Assembly (NCBI RefSeq): GCF_002975275.1
Contig: NZ_PCOQ01000003.1
Span: 124,001-188,000 of the forward strand
Source: Achromobacter sp. MYb9
GTDB lineage: Bacteria; Pseudomonadota; Gammaproteobacteria; Burkholderiales; Burkholderiaceae_B
Length of the DNA stretch: 64,000 nt
Direction of reading: 5' to 3'
Of the stretch, positions 49,999 to 59,427 are shown piece after piece. Position 1 is the first letter of the stretch, and the number at the start of each line of letters is the position of its first letter. The notes under the pieces are model-generated. The model was not told the DNA's origin. It worked only from the letters and a program-made list of their open reading frames with translations, and searched no databases. The translations under genes and the position numbers were made by a program.

Positions 49999-52233
49999 AT
50001 GTTTGCTACCGAACTTCCTACTGGCTGGCCTGCCCGCGCGATCTTGCGCGAGGTGGGTTTGCGCGACGGCCTGCAAAGCCTGGCAAGGGTGGTGCCCACC
50101 GCCATCAAGCGTGAGTGGATTGCGCAGGCCTATGCCGCGGGACTCCGCGAAATCGAGGTTGGCTCGTTTGTACCGGCGCGCCTGCTGCCGCAATTGGCCG
50201 ACACGGCCGAGCTGGTGGCCTATGCCCGGACGTTTCCCGGTTTGCGGGCGACGGTGCTGGTGCCCAACCTGAAAGGGGCGGAACGCGCCATCGACTCTGG
50301 CGCGGACCTAATGGTCGTGCCGTTGTCGGCCAGCCATGCCCACAGTCTGGCCAATCTGCGCAAGACGCCCGACGACGTGGTCAAGGAGGTCTCCAGAATT
50401 CGCGCGGCGCGCGATGCCGCGGGTTCCCGGATGTTGCTTGAAGGCGGCGTGGGCACTGCGTTCGGCTGCACGCTACAGGGGCATGTGGAGCCGGCGGAAG
50501 TGCTGCGATTGATGCAGGCGTTGCTGGATGCGGGCGTTGATTGTGTCAGCCTGGCCGACACCGTGGGGTATGCGGATCCCCTGATGGTGCGCCGGCTGTT
50601 TGAAGCTGCGCGCCGCATTGCCGGCGACCGCCTGACGTGCGCGCATTTTCACGACACGCGGGGCCTGGGACTGGCCAATGTGATGGCGGCGCTGGAAACC
50701 GGCATCACGCGATTCGATGCCTGTCTGGCGGGAATCGGCGGGTGTCCCCATGCGCCGGGCGCCAGTGGCAACGTGTCCACCGAAGACGTGGCCTATCTGC
50801 TGGGAAGCATGGGCGTGGACACGGGGCTGGACATGCCGCGGCTGCTGGCCTTGCGTAAACAGGCCGGCGTCTGGCTGGAAGGGGAAACGCTGCGCGGATC
50901 GATTGCGCAAGCAGGGTTGCCGAAGATCTGGAAGGGCGCGGCGCCGGCCGCGGACGACGCTGCCGCCGCTTCCGCACCCGCGCCGGAACATAACGGCGCG
51001 TCGTGCGGCGACGCCTCTGCGCCCGCCGCACCGGCGGTTGGCAGGACACGCCGTTTGCCGTTGGCCGGTATCCGTGTGGTGGAATTCACCCACATGGTGA
51101 TGGGGCCTACCTGCGGTCTGGTGCTGGCGGACCTGGGCGCCGAGGTGATCAAGGTCGAACCCATCGAGGGCGACCGTACCCGTCATCTGCTGGGCGCGGG
51201 CGCGGGTTTTTTCCCGATGTTCAACCGGAATAAGAAGTCCATTTCATTGGATCTGCGTAGCCCTGCCGGCGCCGACGCCGCGCGCAAGCTATGCGCCAGC
51301 GCCGATATCGTGGTCGAGAACTTTCGGCCCGGCGTCATGGCCAGATACGGTCTGGACTATGCATCGTTAAGTCAGCGAAATCGCGGTCTGATCTATGTCA
51401 GCTGCAAGGGGTTCTTGCCCGGCCCGTACGAACAACGCACCGCGCTGGACGAAGTCGTGCAAATGATGGGCGGCTTGGCCTACATGACGGGACGCCCGGG
51501 CGACCCCTTGCGCGCCGGCTCAAGCGTGAACGACATCATGGGCGGCATGTTTGGCGCGATAGGCGCGATGGGTGCGCTACAGGAACGCGCGGTGACGGGC
51601 CAGGGACAGGAAGTGCAATCGGCGCTGTTCGAAAATAACGTCTTCCTGGTCGGGCAACACATGCTGCAATACGCGGTCACCGGCCAGGCCGCCGCGCCCA
51701 TGCCCGAGCGCATTTCCGCCTGGGCCTTGTACGACGTCTTTACCGTGAAGGACGAGGGCCAGATCTTCCTGGCTGCCGTCAGTGACGCGCAATGGATCAC
51801 GTTCTGCGATGCCTTCGGGTTTGACGATCTTAAGCACTCGCCGCATCTCAAAACGAATAACGACCGCGTGCGAGCGCGCCCGGAACTGCTGCCCGATCTG
51901 CGGACGCGCTTGAAGGGGTACGAGGTGGACGAATTGGCGCGCGTCTTCGAAAAGAACGGCTTGCCGTTCGCGCCCATCGTCCGGCCGGAAGCGCTTTTTG
52001 ACGACCCGCATCTGCGCGCCACCGGTGGCCTGGCCAATATACGGTTGACCGATGGCGAACGCGCCGGGCAGCAAGCGAAGGTGACGTTGTTTCCGATCAC
52101 CATGGACGGCGCCCGGCTGGATGTGCGGCTGCAACCGCCCATCATGGGGGAACACACCACGGAATTGCTGAGACACGTGGGTTACCCCGACGAGAGTATT
52201 CACAAGCTGCGCGAGCAAGGCGTCATCCACTGA
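49999..52233 (+). CDS. Fused HMG-CoA-lyase-like / family III CoA-transferase
   Basis: One 744-residue chain with two complete enzymes. Residues 12-300 are an HMG-CoA-lyase-like domain: Arg22-Asp23 (GLRDGLQ), His216-x-His218 (AHFHD) and Cys249 (GIGGCPHAPGASGN). After an Ala-rich linker (312-353) comes a CaiB/BaiF CoA-transferase (354-744), with GPTCGLVLADLGAEVIKVEP and the catalytic Asp512 in VNDIMGG. Both active sites look intact. The ATG at 49999 is preferred; the GTG at 49951 overlaps the regulatory region. A Bug receptor gene follows. The reaction expected is CoA transfer then C-C cleavage in one protein; the acid is unknown. Confidence 0.93.
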   Translation: MFATELPTGWPARAILREVGLRDGLQSLARVVPTAIKREWIAQAYAAGLREIEVGSFVPARLLPQLADTAELVAYARTFPGLRATVLVPNLKGAERAIDSGADLMVVPLSASHAHSLANLRKTPDDVVKEVSRIRAARDAAGSRMLLEGGVGTAFGCTLQGHVEPAEVLRLMQALLDAGVDCVSLADTVGYADPLMVRRLFEAARRIAGDRLTCAHFHDTRGLGLANVMAALETGITRFDACLAGIGGCPHAPGASGNVSTEDVAYLLGSMGVDTGLDMPRLLALRKQAGVWLEGETLRGSIAQAGLPKIWKGAAPAADDAAAASAPAPEHNGASCGDASAPAAPAVGRTRRLPLAGIRVVEFTHMVMGPTCGLVLADLGAEVIKVEPIEGDRTRHLLGAGAGFFPMFNRNKKSISLDLRSPAGADAARKLCASADIVVENFRPGVMARYGLDYASLSQRNRGLIYVSCKGFLPGPYEQRTALDEVVQMMGGLAYMTGRPGDPLRAGSSVNDIMGGMFGAIGAMGALQERAVTGQGQEVQSALFENNVFLVGQHMLQYAVTGQAAAPMPERISAWALYDVFTVKDEGQIFLAAVSDAQWITFCDAFGFDDLKHSPHLKTNNDRVRARPELLPDLRTRLKGYEVDELARVFEKNGLPFAPIVRPEALFDDPHLRATGGLANIRLTDGERAGQQAKVTLFPITMDGARLDVRLQPPIMGEHTTELLRHVGYPDESIHKLREQGVIH

Positions 52234-52278
52234 CCGCCTGGCCGTGCCAATACCTATAAAACCAGAGGAGACAGCATC

Positions 52279-53277
52279 ATGAAGACACACGACATATCTT
52301 GTACTCGGCGTGGGATGCTGGGCGTCTTGGGGGCGGGCATGCTGGGGGCCGCTCTGCCGCTGCGCGTGGCGCGCGCGCAAGACAGTGCCCGGCCAGTACG
52401 GTTGATTCTGCCCATCAGCGTGGGCTCTGGCGTGGACACGATCGTGCGTTCCGCGGGGCCGGCGTTGAATCGGGCGTTCGGGCAGTCGGTGGTGGTGGAA
52501 AATCAGCCGGGTGCTGGCGGTATCCTGGGCACCTCGGCCATTGTGCGCGCCACGGCCGACGGCCACACCCTGGGCGTCGTGTCCAATAACCACGTGATCT
52601 TTCCCAGCGTGCTGAAATCCGTGCCGTTCGACCCCATCCAGGACATCACGCCCATTTCCGTCATTGGCACCACGCCGCTGCTTCTGGTCGTGAATCCGAC
52701 AAAGCTGCCCTACAGCAATGTGCGCGATCTGGTCGCGGCCTTGCGGGCGAAGCCCGACGCCTATAACTACGGATCATCGGGCAATGGCACCATCCTGCAC
52801 CTGGGTTGCGAGCTGTTCCTGCAGCAAAACGGACTGAAAATTCGCCACATCCCCTACAAGGGAACGGGCCCCATGGTTACCGACATCATGAGCGGGCAGG
52901 TTGATTTTGGCGTGACCTCGCTGCCGTCCATCTTGCCGCACCTGAAAAGCGGCGCGCTGAAGGCCATCGGCGTGGGCAGCAAGGAACGTAGTCCGGCAGC
53001 GCCGGACATTCCCACTATTCGTGAACAGGGCATGCCCGACTACGAAGTGGAAGGCTGGTTTGCCGTGATCGGCCCCGCGAAGTTGCAGGCGGATCAAGTG
53101 CGGCGCGTGTACAAGGCCTTCGAGGCGGCGTACCGCGACCCCGAAACAAAAAAGGCCATGGACCTGCAGGGCAACAGGATCACCATGCGGGATTCCGCCG
53201 ATACGGTCGAGTACTTCAAGAGCGAGACCCGAAAATATGCGCAAATCGTGAAGAACGCGAATATCGAACTGCAATAA
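52279..53277 (+). CDS. Tripartite tricarboxylate transporter receptor (Bug/TctC), Tat-type leader
   Basis: A 332-residue periplasmic binding protein. The leader holds a twin-arginine-like motif (CTRRGMLGVLGAG) before a hydrophobic stretch and an AxA-type site (RVARAQDS). Mature sequence shows Bug motifs RPVRLILPISVGSGVDTIVR, VVVENQPGAGG and RHIPYKGTGPMVTDIMSG. It follows the fusion gene by 45 nt and is presumably co-transcribed with it. Its ligand is likely the acid handled by the fused enzyme (inferred). Confidence 0.92.
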   Translation: MKTHDISCTRRGMLGVLGAGMLGAALPLRVARAQDSARPVRLILPISVGSGVDTIVRSAGPALNRAFGQSVVVENQPGAGGILGTSAIVRATADGHTLGVVSNNHVIFPSVLKSVPFDPIQDITPISVIGTTPLLLVVNPTKLPYSNVRDLVAALRAKPDAYNYGSSGNGTILHLGCELFLQQNGLKIRHIPYKGTGPMVTDIMSGQVDFGVTSLPSILPHLKSGALKAIGVGSKERSPAAPDIPTIREQGMPDYEVEGWFAVIGPAKLQADQVRRVYKAFEAAYRDPETKKAMDLQGNRITMRDSADTVEYFKSETRKYAQIVKNANIELQ

Positions 53278-53295
53278 GGCCCGGCGCCATTGCAT

Positions 53296-54186
53296 TCATA
53301 GGGCCGCCTGCGCATCGCCGCAGCGCTGCCCCATGAAGTCCACGAACACCCTCACCTTGGGCGACAGGTTCCGGTTCGACGGCCACACCAGTTGAAACCG
53401 GCCGGCGCCTTCGGTGTGCTGGGGCAGCACCTCTACCAGAACGCCCGCAGCCAGCGCATCGCGCGCCAGGAAATCCGGCATGCAACCGATGCCGAAACCC
53501 TGTATCACCGCGCCGCGCAGCGCTTCCATGTTGTTGCAGGTGAGCGCGGTGCGCAGCGCAGGGTCGGGGTCCGTCAGCGGCCAGCGTTGCAGGTGCCCAG
53601 AGTTTGGAAAGCGGAAGCGGACCGCGGCATGCGCGTGCAGGTCATCCGGCGATTGCGGCGTGCCGTGCGTCGCCAGATATTCCGGACAGGCGCATAACAA
53701 CATCCGAAACCGGCTCAACGGTCGGGCCATCAGTCGGGAGTCCGGCAGGTCGCCGCTGCGGATCGCGACGTCCATGCGTTCGCCAATCAGGTCGACGACG
53801 CGATCATTGAAGTCCAGGTCAAGCTCGACGCCGGGATAACGCGCCGCGAAGTCGGGCAATACCGGCAGCAGGAAGTGATAGCTGATCAGCGGCGCGCTGA
53901 CGCGCAGGCGGCCATGCGGTGCGTCCCGCGTGCGCGAAAGCATGGCATGGGCGTCATCGAGATCGTCCAGGATGCGCTTGCAGCGCTCGAAGTACAGGCG
54001 GCCTTCTTCGGTGAGCTGCATGCGACGCGTGCTGCGTTGGAACAGGCGCACCTGAAGGTCCTGTTCCAGGCGGGCAACGGCCTTGCCCACGGCAGAGGGC
54101 GACAGGCCAAGGTTGCGGCCTGCGGCGGCGAAGCTGCCCAGCTCCGCGCTGCAGACAAAGGGCATAAGAGCGGCAAGGCGGTCCAT
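53296..54186 (-). CDS. LysR-family regulator
   Basis: A 296-residue LTTR. The helix-turn-helix is LAALMPFVCSAELGSFAAAGRNLGLSPSAVGKAVARLEQDLQ, then FQRSTRRMQLTEEGRLYFERC and an AaeR/DmlR-like effector domain (SGDLPDSRLMARPLSRFRMLLCACPEYLATHG). It is divergent from a DHA2 MFS exporter and converges with the Bug receptor gene, with 18 nt between stops. It likely regulates the exporter. Confidence 0.9.
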   Translation of the reverse strand: MDRLAALMPFVCSAELGSFAAAGRNLGLSPSAVGKAVARLEQDLQVRLFQRSTRRMQLTEEGRLYFERCKRILDDLDDAHAMLSRTRDAPHGRLRVSAPLISYHFLLPVLPDFAARYPGVELDLDFNDRVVDLIGERMDVAIRSGDLPDSRLMARPLSRFRMLLCACPEYLATHGTPQSPDDLHAHAAVRFRFPNSGHLQRWPLTDPDPALRTALTCNNMEALRGAVIQGFGIGCMPDFLARDALAAGVLVEVLPQHTEGAGRFQLVWPSNRNLSPKVRVFVDFMGQRCGDAQAAL

Positions 54187-54208
54187 GTCTATTCAAGAAT
54201 GTTATTCC

Positions 54209-54227
54209 GTAATGATCGGATTATTAC
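54209..54227. promoter_or_regulatory. LysR operator candidate in the LysR/MFS gap
   Basis: GTAAT-N9-ATTAC inverted repeat, 19 bp, 23 bp from the LysR ATG and 63 bp from the MFS start. The arms are short, so this is only a candidate. Confidence 0.4.
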
Positions 54228-54289
54228 CCCATTTATCGGTCAAGGCTGCCCCGTTATCTTGAAATCCCTTTTCGGATTCCGCATTGACC

Positions 54290-55846
54290 ATGACCACGCC
54301 CGTTTCCACTTCTTCCGCCTCGCAGCGGTTGGTGCTTGCCGCCGTCTGCCTTGGCGCGCTGGTGATGCCGCTTAGTTTTACCGGCCCGGCGGTTGCGCTG
54401 CCGGCACTGGCGCAGGCGCTGCATGCCAGCCCGGAGGCGCTCAATTGGGTGACCAATGCGTTCATGCTGGCGTTTGGCAGTACCTTGTTGGCCGCCGGCG
54501 GGCTGGCCGACCGGCATGGGCGCCGGCGGGTCTATCTGTGGGGCGCGGCACTTTTCGTGCTGGCGTCGCTGGCGCTGATCGCGGCCCCGGGAATGGCGGT
54601 GTTCAACCTATTGCGGGCCGCGCAGGGGCTGGGCGGCGCGGCGATTTTGTCGGCAGGCGCCGCGGCGCTGGCGCAGGAATTCGATGGCGCGGCGCGCACG
54701 CGGGCCTTCAGCTTGATGGGCACGAGTTTCGGCGTGGGGCTTTCATTCGGACCGATCCTGTCGGGCTTGCTGGTAGCGCAATTCGGCTGGCGCGGCGTGT
54801 TCGGCCTGACGGTCTTGATGGCCCTGGCGGCGTGGGGGTTGGGATGGCGCTATCTACGCGAATCGCGCGATCCGGATGCGGGCAGGCTGGACTGGGCGGG
54901 AGCCTTCACGTTCTCGGGCGCGTTGGCGTTGCTGACGTGCATGGCGCTGCGCGTGCCGGCCGCCGGTTGGGCGGATCGCGGCACCCTGGGGTTGCTGGCG
55001 GGTTGCGTGCTGGCGTTCATCGTGTTCGTAAAAATCGAGCTGCGCAGCAAGCGGCCGTTGCTCGATCTCACGCTGTTCCGTCATCCGCGCTTCGTCGGCG
55101 TGCAACTGTTGGCCGCGGCGCCGGCGTATGGGTTCGTGGTGCTCTTGATTCTTCTGCCGGTGCGTCTGATCGCGGTGTCCGGCCTGGACGAGGTGCATGC
55201 GGGCCTGCTGATGATGGCGTTGTCGGCCCCGTTGATGGTGGTGCCGATGCTGGCGGGGCGCCTCGTTCAACGGTTTTCGGCAGCGAGCCTGTGCGCCGCC
55301 GGGCTGCTGGCGAACGCCGCGGGCTTGGCCTGGCTGAGCCACGTGATGGGGCACGCCGAGGTGTCCGCCATGGTCGGGCCGATGCTGCTGATCGGCGTGG
55401 GCATTGGTCTGCCCTGGGGGCTGATGGATGGGCTGGCGGTGAGCGTGGTGCCCAAGGAGCGCGCCGGCATGGCGGCGGGCATCTTCAGCACCTCGCGGGT
55501 GGCGGGCGAGGGCCTGGCCCTGGCGATCGTAAGCGCGATACTGGCCGGGCTGACGTCCCATTATCTTGCGGCCGTCGCGCGGGAAGGGGCGGCATCGGTG
55601 GGGACGGCGGCTCAGCGGCTGGTGGCCGGCGATGTGGCCGGGGCGATGACGCTGCTGCCGTCGGTGCAGCAAACCGCGTTGGCGCTGGCGTCGGGACAGG
55701 CGTTCGCGGCGTTGCTCTACGTGCTGTGCGCCGTGACCGTGGTGACTGCGGTGGCGCTGTATTGGTTCATCGGACGGGAGGCGCACGGCGGGGTCAAGCC
55801 CGTCCATGCCCGTCAGGAAGTATCGACGGGCGAGGCGACCAGTTGA
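54290..55846 (+). CDS. MFS drug exporter, DHA2 (14-span) family
   Basis: A 518-residue exporter with about 14 spans. DHA2 features: LVMPLSFTGPAVALPALAQALHASPEALNWVTNAFMLAFGSTLLAAGGLADRHGRRRVYLWG (antiporter motif A) and the span-5 motif C region LMGTSFGVGLSFGPILSGLLVAQFGWRGVFG. The ATG at 54290 is preferred to a TTG two codons upstream. It is divergent from a LysR gene. Substrate unknown; proton-coupled export of small toxic compounds is usual for the family. Confidence 0.9.
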   Translation: MTTPVSTSSASQRLVLAAVCLGALVMPLSFTGPAVALPALAQALHASPEALNWVTNAFMLAFGSTLLAAGGLADRHGRRRVYLWGAALFVLASLALIAAPGMAVFNLLRAAQGLGGAAILSAGAAALAQEFDGAARTRAFSLMGTSFGVGLSFGPILSGLLVAQFGWRGVFGLTVLMALAAWGLGWRYLRESRDPDAGRLDWAGAFTFSGALALLTCMALRVPAAGWADRGTLGLLAGCVLAFIVFVKIELRSKRPLLDLTLFRHPRFVGVQLLAAAPAYGFVVLLILLPVRLIAVSGLDEVHAGLLMMALSAPLMVVPMLAGRLVQRFSAASLCAAGLLANAAGLAWLSHVMGHAEVSAMVGPMLLIGVGIGLPWGLMDGLAVSVVPKERAGMAAGIFSTSRVAGEGLALAIVSAILAGLTSHYLAAVAREGAASVGTAAQRLVAGDVAGAMTLLPSVQQTALALASGQAFAALLYVLCAVTVVTAVALYWFIGREAHGGVKPVHARQEVSTGEATS

Positions 55847-55879
55847 GTGCGCCGCGCGCCGATCAAATGTCCATGGGTC

Positions 55880-56785
55880 TTATTTTTTGCTCTCCATAGG
55901 GCGGCCGCCTAAATCGAAAGCGACGCGCAACAATCTGCTGATTTCGCCAGTCAGATGGCGCTTGCGGCCCTGTTCCACGATGCTGATGCTGCGGAATTCT
56001 TGTGGCCCCGGCAATGACAGCACTTTCAAGGCTCGGTCTTCATTCCAATAGACGTTTTGCAGCAAGGGCACCAAGCTGACACCCACTTGTTGGCGCACCA
56101 ACGCCGCAATGCCAAGGATCGAGTTGAGCTCCAGGATTTCTTGCGGCTTGACTCGCAAGCGGCGCAGCACCCGGTCGGCTTTGGAACCGGTGGCCGTATT
56201 GCGGTCATAGCGAATATAGGGCTGGGTAGTCAGCAGCTCCGTGATGTCTGGCGTTCGGGCATGAGCCTCGGCGCTTGCCAGCAAGATCAGGGGTTCGTCA
56301 TATAGCCGCAAGCAGCTCAGGCCTTTGAAGTCCTGTCGGGGCGACTTCACCACCACGGCTGCGTCCAACTCGCCGGCCAGCAACAGTGGCGCCAATTCAT
56401 CCGAGCGGGCGCTGGTCAGCGTGACCGACACTTTGGGATGAATGGCCTTCAACTGCACCAGACAATTGGCCAGCAGGCCCATGGCCGAAATGATGCCGCC
56501 TACCGTGATTTCGCCTTCCATGCGCAAGTCGCGATCGGGGTCTTCCAGCATCGCTTCGTAATCGGCAACCAAGCGTCTGGCCCGCGGCAGCAACAGCTGC
56601 CCTTCGCGGCTCAAACTCGTTTGTCTGTGGTTGCGCGCAAACAGGGCTCGCCGCATTTCATCTTCAAGCGCGCGCATTTGCTGGCCGACAGCGGCGCTGG
56701 TCAACGCGACCCGATCGGCTGCGGCAGCAAAGCTGCCTTCCTCGGCGACAGCAATAAATGTTTTGAGGAACCGGATGCTGCTCAT
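55880..56785 (-). CDS. LysR-family regulator of the hydrolase/ABC/aminotransferase operon
   Basis: A 301-residue LTTR. The helix-turn-helix is LKTFIAVAEEGSFAAAADRVALTSAAVGQQMRALEDEMR, followed by a CbbR/GltC-like effector domain (GEITVGGIISAMGLLANCLVQLKAIHPKVSVTLTSARSDELAPLLLAGELDAAVV). It is divergent from the alpha/beta hydrolase that opens the ABC transporter operon, with two 19-bp inverted repeats between, so it probably controls that operon. Confidence 0.9.
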   Translation of the reverse strand: MSSIRFLKTFIAVAEEGSFAAAADRVALTSAAVGQQMRALEDEMRRALFARNHRQTSLSREGQLLLPRARRLVADYEAMLEDPDRDLRMEGEITVGGIISAMGLLANCLVQLKAIHPKVSVTLTSARSDELAPLLLAGELDAAVVVKSPRQDFKGLSCLRLYDEPLILLASAEAHARTPDITELLTTQPYIRYDRNTATGSKADRVLRRLRVKPQEILELNSILGIAALVRQQVGVSLVPLLQNVYWNEDRALKVLSLPGPQEFRSISIVEQGRKRHLTGEISRLLRVAFDLGGRPMESKK

Positions 56786-56800
56786 GTCGCGTAGGTTTAA

Positions 56801-56838
56801 GGTAAAAATTTACTTTACCCTAATTAAAACTAAATTAG
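56801..56838. promoter_or_regulatory. Two adjacent 19-bp inverted repeats
   Basis: GGTAAA-N7-TTTACC (56801-56819) is directly followed by CTAATT-N7-AATTAG (56820-56838). Arms match perfectly within each repeat, spacers are equal, but the two arm sequences differ. They occupy the AT-rich gap between the LysR and hydrolase genes. One may be the regulator site and the other a second factor or the promoter itself. Confidence 0.5.
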
Positions 56839-56898
56839 ATTTTCTTTGTTTAGACGCTGACGGATACTGCGGGTCTTTCTCATTGAGTGGTTTAGACC

Positions 56899-57780
56899 AT
56901 GAGCACTGCTACCCCGGAATCCCAGGCCGAACTGCTGGCGCGACAAACCGCGCGGCGTCTCTACGATCAAGGCCCGACGACGGTCTATTCCCATGTGGGC
57001 GACAGGCGTTTTTCGTACTGTCTTTACGTGCCCGAGTCCATCGAAGATGCGACGCGTCCGGTGGACCTGGTGGTTGTGGTGCACGGCTCAAACCGCGCGA
57101 TGGAGACCTACCGGAACAGCTTTGCCGAGTTTGGCCGCTGGAACGACTGCATCATCCTGGCGCCGCTGTTTCCGGTGGGCGTGCAGGGCGATGGCAATGG
57201 CGACGGCTACAAGCAGATTCTTGAAGGCGATATCCGGTATGACCAGATCCTGCTGGATATGGTCACCGAGGTCGGCAGGAAATACGGCCGTCACTTCGAC
57301 ACCTTCGGGCTCTTCGGCTATTCGGGAGGCGGCCAATTCACCAATCGCTTCTGCTATCTGCACCCCGACCGGCTCTGGGCCGCGTCGATAGGCGCGCCCG
57401 GTTCGGTCACGCTACTGGACACCGATCGCAAGTGGTGGGTGGGCGTGGCCGATATGGAGACGCGTTTTGGCAAGGCGCTGAACCTGGACGCCTTGCGTCA
57501 AGTGCCCATCCACATGGTGGTGGGCGCTGCCGATCTTGAAACCTGGGAGATCACCCATCGCCCCGGTGGCAAGCACTACATGGAAGGCGCCAATGACGCC
57601 GGCCGCACCCGACCCGAGCGGCTGGAGCGTCTGCGCGCCAGCTTTGAAGCCGCCGGAGTGAAGGCCACGCTGGATCAAATTCCCAACGTGCCCCACATGG
57701 GCATCAAAGTCATGCCGGCCGCGCAGAAATTCTTCGCCGCGGTGTTGCGCGAACGGCGGGCCCGCCAAGTGCAGCAATAA
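56899..57780 (+). CDS. Alpha/beta hydrolase, esterase/PHB-depolymerase-like
   Basis: A 293-residue hydrolase without a signal peptide. The nucleophile elbow GLFGYSGGGQF places Ser142, VVVVHGSNRAM provides the oxyanion region, and NVPHMGIKV places His266. The overall pattern recalls the poly(3-hydroxybutyrate) depolymerase/feruloyl-esterase-like fold. It begins an operon with a peptide-type ABC importer and an aminotransferase, so it probably cleaves an imported ester or amide in the cytoplasm, releasing an amino compound (inferred). Confidence 0.87.
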   Translation: MSTATPESQAELLARQTARRLYDQGPTTVYSHVGDRRFSYCLYVPESIEDATRPVDLVVVVHGSNRAMETYRNSFAEFGRWNDCIILAPLFPVGVQGDGNGDGYKQILEGDIRYDQILLDMVTEVGRKYGRHFDTFGLFGYSGGGQFTNRFCYLHPDRLWAASIGAPGSVTLLDTDRKWWVGVADMETRFGKALNLDALRQVPIHMVVGAADLETWEITHRPGGKHYMEGANDAGRTRPERLERLRASFEAAGVKATLDQIPNVPHMGIKVMPAAQKFFAAVLRERRARQVQQ

Positions 57781-57841
57781 GCACAAGCGGCATGGCCTGA
57801 CGCTGGCCATGCAGCCCACCCCATTGAAGGAGGAGTACTTC

Positions 57842-59419
57842 ATGCACAACACTGTAAAAGCCGCTCTGAGCTGCGCCACGCTGGCATTGGCGCTGGCGGC
57901 GGCCGGGGCTCACGCTACCGAGCCATCACGCATCCAGGTCGGCATCAACGGAGATATCCGCAGCACCGACCCTGGCGTCAACCGGGACGAGAACACCGAC
58001 GCCGTCGTCATGCATGTGGTGGAGGGCCTGGTGGCCTACCGCGAAGACGCGACCGTGGGCCCCATGCTGGCCGAGTCGATCAGCGTTTCCGACGATGGAC
58101 GCAGCTATCGCTTCAAATTGCGCGACGGCGTGCGTTTTCATAATGGCGCGCCGCTGACAGCCGCCGAGGTTCTGTGGACCTGGCACCGTTACCTGGATCC
58201 CAAGACGCAATGGCGCTGCCTGGCCGACTTTGATGGCCGTGGCCTGCTCAAGGTGCAGGACATCAGCAGCCCGGATTCGATGACCGTGGTCTTCACGCTG
58301 GAGCAGCCCAATGCCCTGTTTCTGGCGACCATGGCCAGGACCGATTGCGGCGGCGCCGGCATTCTGCATCCGGACTCGCTGACACCCGAGGGGGCATGGC
58401 GTGCCCCGGTCGGTACCGGGCCCTTCAAAGTAGGGCAGTGGCAACGCGGGCAATATATTGACCTGCAACGCTTTGCCGAATACGCCGCACGCGCCGAGGC
58501 CATGCCGGATGGCTATACCGGTAACAAGCAGGCGCTAGTGGACCAAGTGCGCTTTGTCGTGATTCCCGACAGCGCCACGGCAAAGGCCGCGCTGATGGCA
58601 CGTGGCGTCGACCTGCTGCCCGACGTCACGGCAACGGACGCGGCTGATTTGAAGCAGGCCAAGGGCGTGACCATCCAGGTCAGCCCCGCCATGTCCATCA
58701 ACGGCTTGCTGTTCCAGACCCGTGACCCGCTGCTGAAAGATGTGCGCATTCGCCGCGCCATTGCGCTGTCGCTGGATTACGGCCAGATGGTGGCCACGCT
58801 GTCCAGCGGACTGTCCCAGGTCAACAACTCGGCCGTGCCCAGCAGCAGCACCTACTATGACGCGGCCACTGCCAAGGGCTATGGCACTGATCTGGCCGAG
58901 GCACGCGCCTTGCTAAGCGCCGCCGGCTATCGCGGCCAGCCGATCAAGATGATCGTGAACAAGCGCTATCCGCAGATGTTCGATATGGGCATTCTGAGCC
59001 AGGCCATGCTGGCGTCCGTGGGCATCAACATCCAGATGGAAACGCTGGAATGGGGCACGCAGCTGGAACGCTACCAGAGCGGCAACTACCAAATGATGTC
59101 GTTCTCCTATTCGCCGCGTTTCGACCCGGCCTTGAGTTTTGAGCAATTGTTGGGAGACAAGTCCAAGGAAGCCCGCAAAGTCTGGGACAACGCTGACGCC
59201 ATCGGCGTCTTGCGCCAAGCCATGCGTGAAGCCGAACCGGCGAAGCGTCAGGCGCTGTTCGATCAGCTGCATGGCATGTTGATCCAGGATGTGCCCATGG
59301 TCATCATCTACAACGGCACGGCCATCGGCGCGTTCCGTGACGGCGTTCAGGGCTATCGAACCTGGCCGATATCGAAGCCGCGCCTGTGGGGTGTGTCTTT
59401 GGCCACGACCGCGAAATAG
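57842..59419 (+). CDS. ABC transporter substrate-binding protein (peptide/nickel family 5)
   Basis: A 525-residue periplasmic receptor. Signal peptide MHNTVKAALSCATLALALAAAGAHA. Family features: INGDIRSTDPGVNRDENTDAVVMHVVEGLVAY, YRFKLRDGVRFHNGAPLTAAEVLWTW and VRIRRAIALSLDYGQMV. GGAGGAG precedes the ATG at 57842. It leads the importer genes and follows the hydrolase by 61 nt. Family 5 receptors bind peptides, opines and related compounds; the ligand here is unknown. Confidence 0.93.
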   Translation: MHNTVKAALSCATLALALAAAGAHATEPSRIQVGINGDIRSTDPGVNRDENTDAVVMHVVEGLVAYREDATVGPMLAESISVSDDGRSYRFKLRDGVRFHNGAPLTAAEVLWTWHRYLDPKTQWRCLADFDGRGLLKVQDISSPDSMTVVFTLEQPNALFLATMARTDCGGAGILHPDSLTPEGAWRAPVGTGPFKVGQWQRGQYIDLQRFAEYAARAEAMPDGYTGNKQALVDQVRFVVIPDSATAKAALMARGVDLLPDVTATDAADLKQAKGVTIQVSPAMSINGLLFQTRDPLLKDVRIRRAIALSLDYGQMVATLSSGLSQVNNSAVPSSSTYYDAATAKGYGTDLAEARALLSAAGYRGQPIKMIVNKRYPQMFDMGILSQAMLASVGINIQMETLEWGTQLERYQSGNYQMMSFSYSPRFDPALSFEQLLGDKSKEARKVWDNADAIGVLRQAMREAEPAKRQALFDQLHGMLIQDVPMVIIYNGTAIGAFRDGVQGYRTWPISKPRLWGVSLATTAK

Positions 59420-59427
59420 GCCCCGTC

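Noticed and set aside
54445-55899. A 484-codon plus-strand frame inside the DHA2 exporter
   Set aside because: Gly/Arg-rich shadow in another frame; the exporter frame has clear membrane spans and family motifs.
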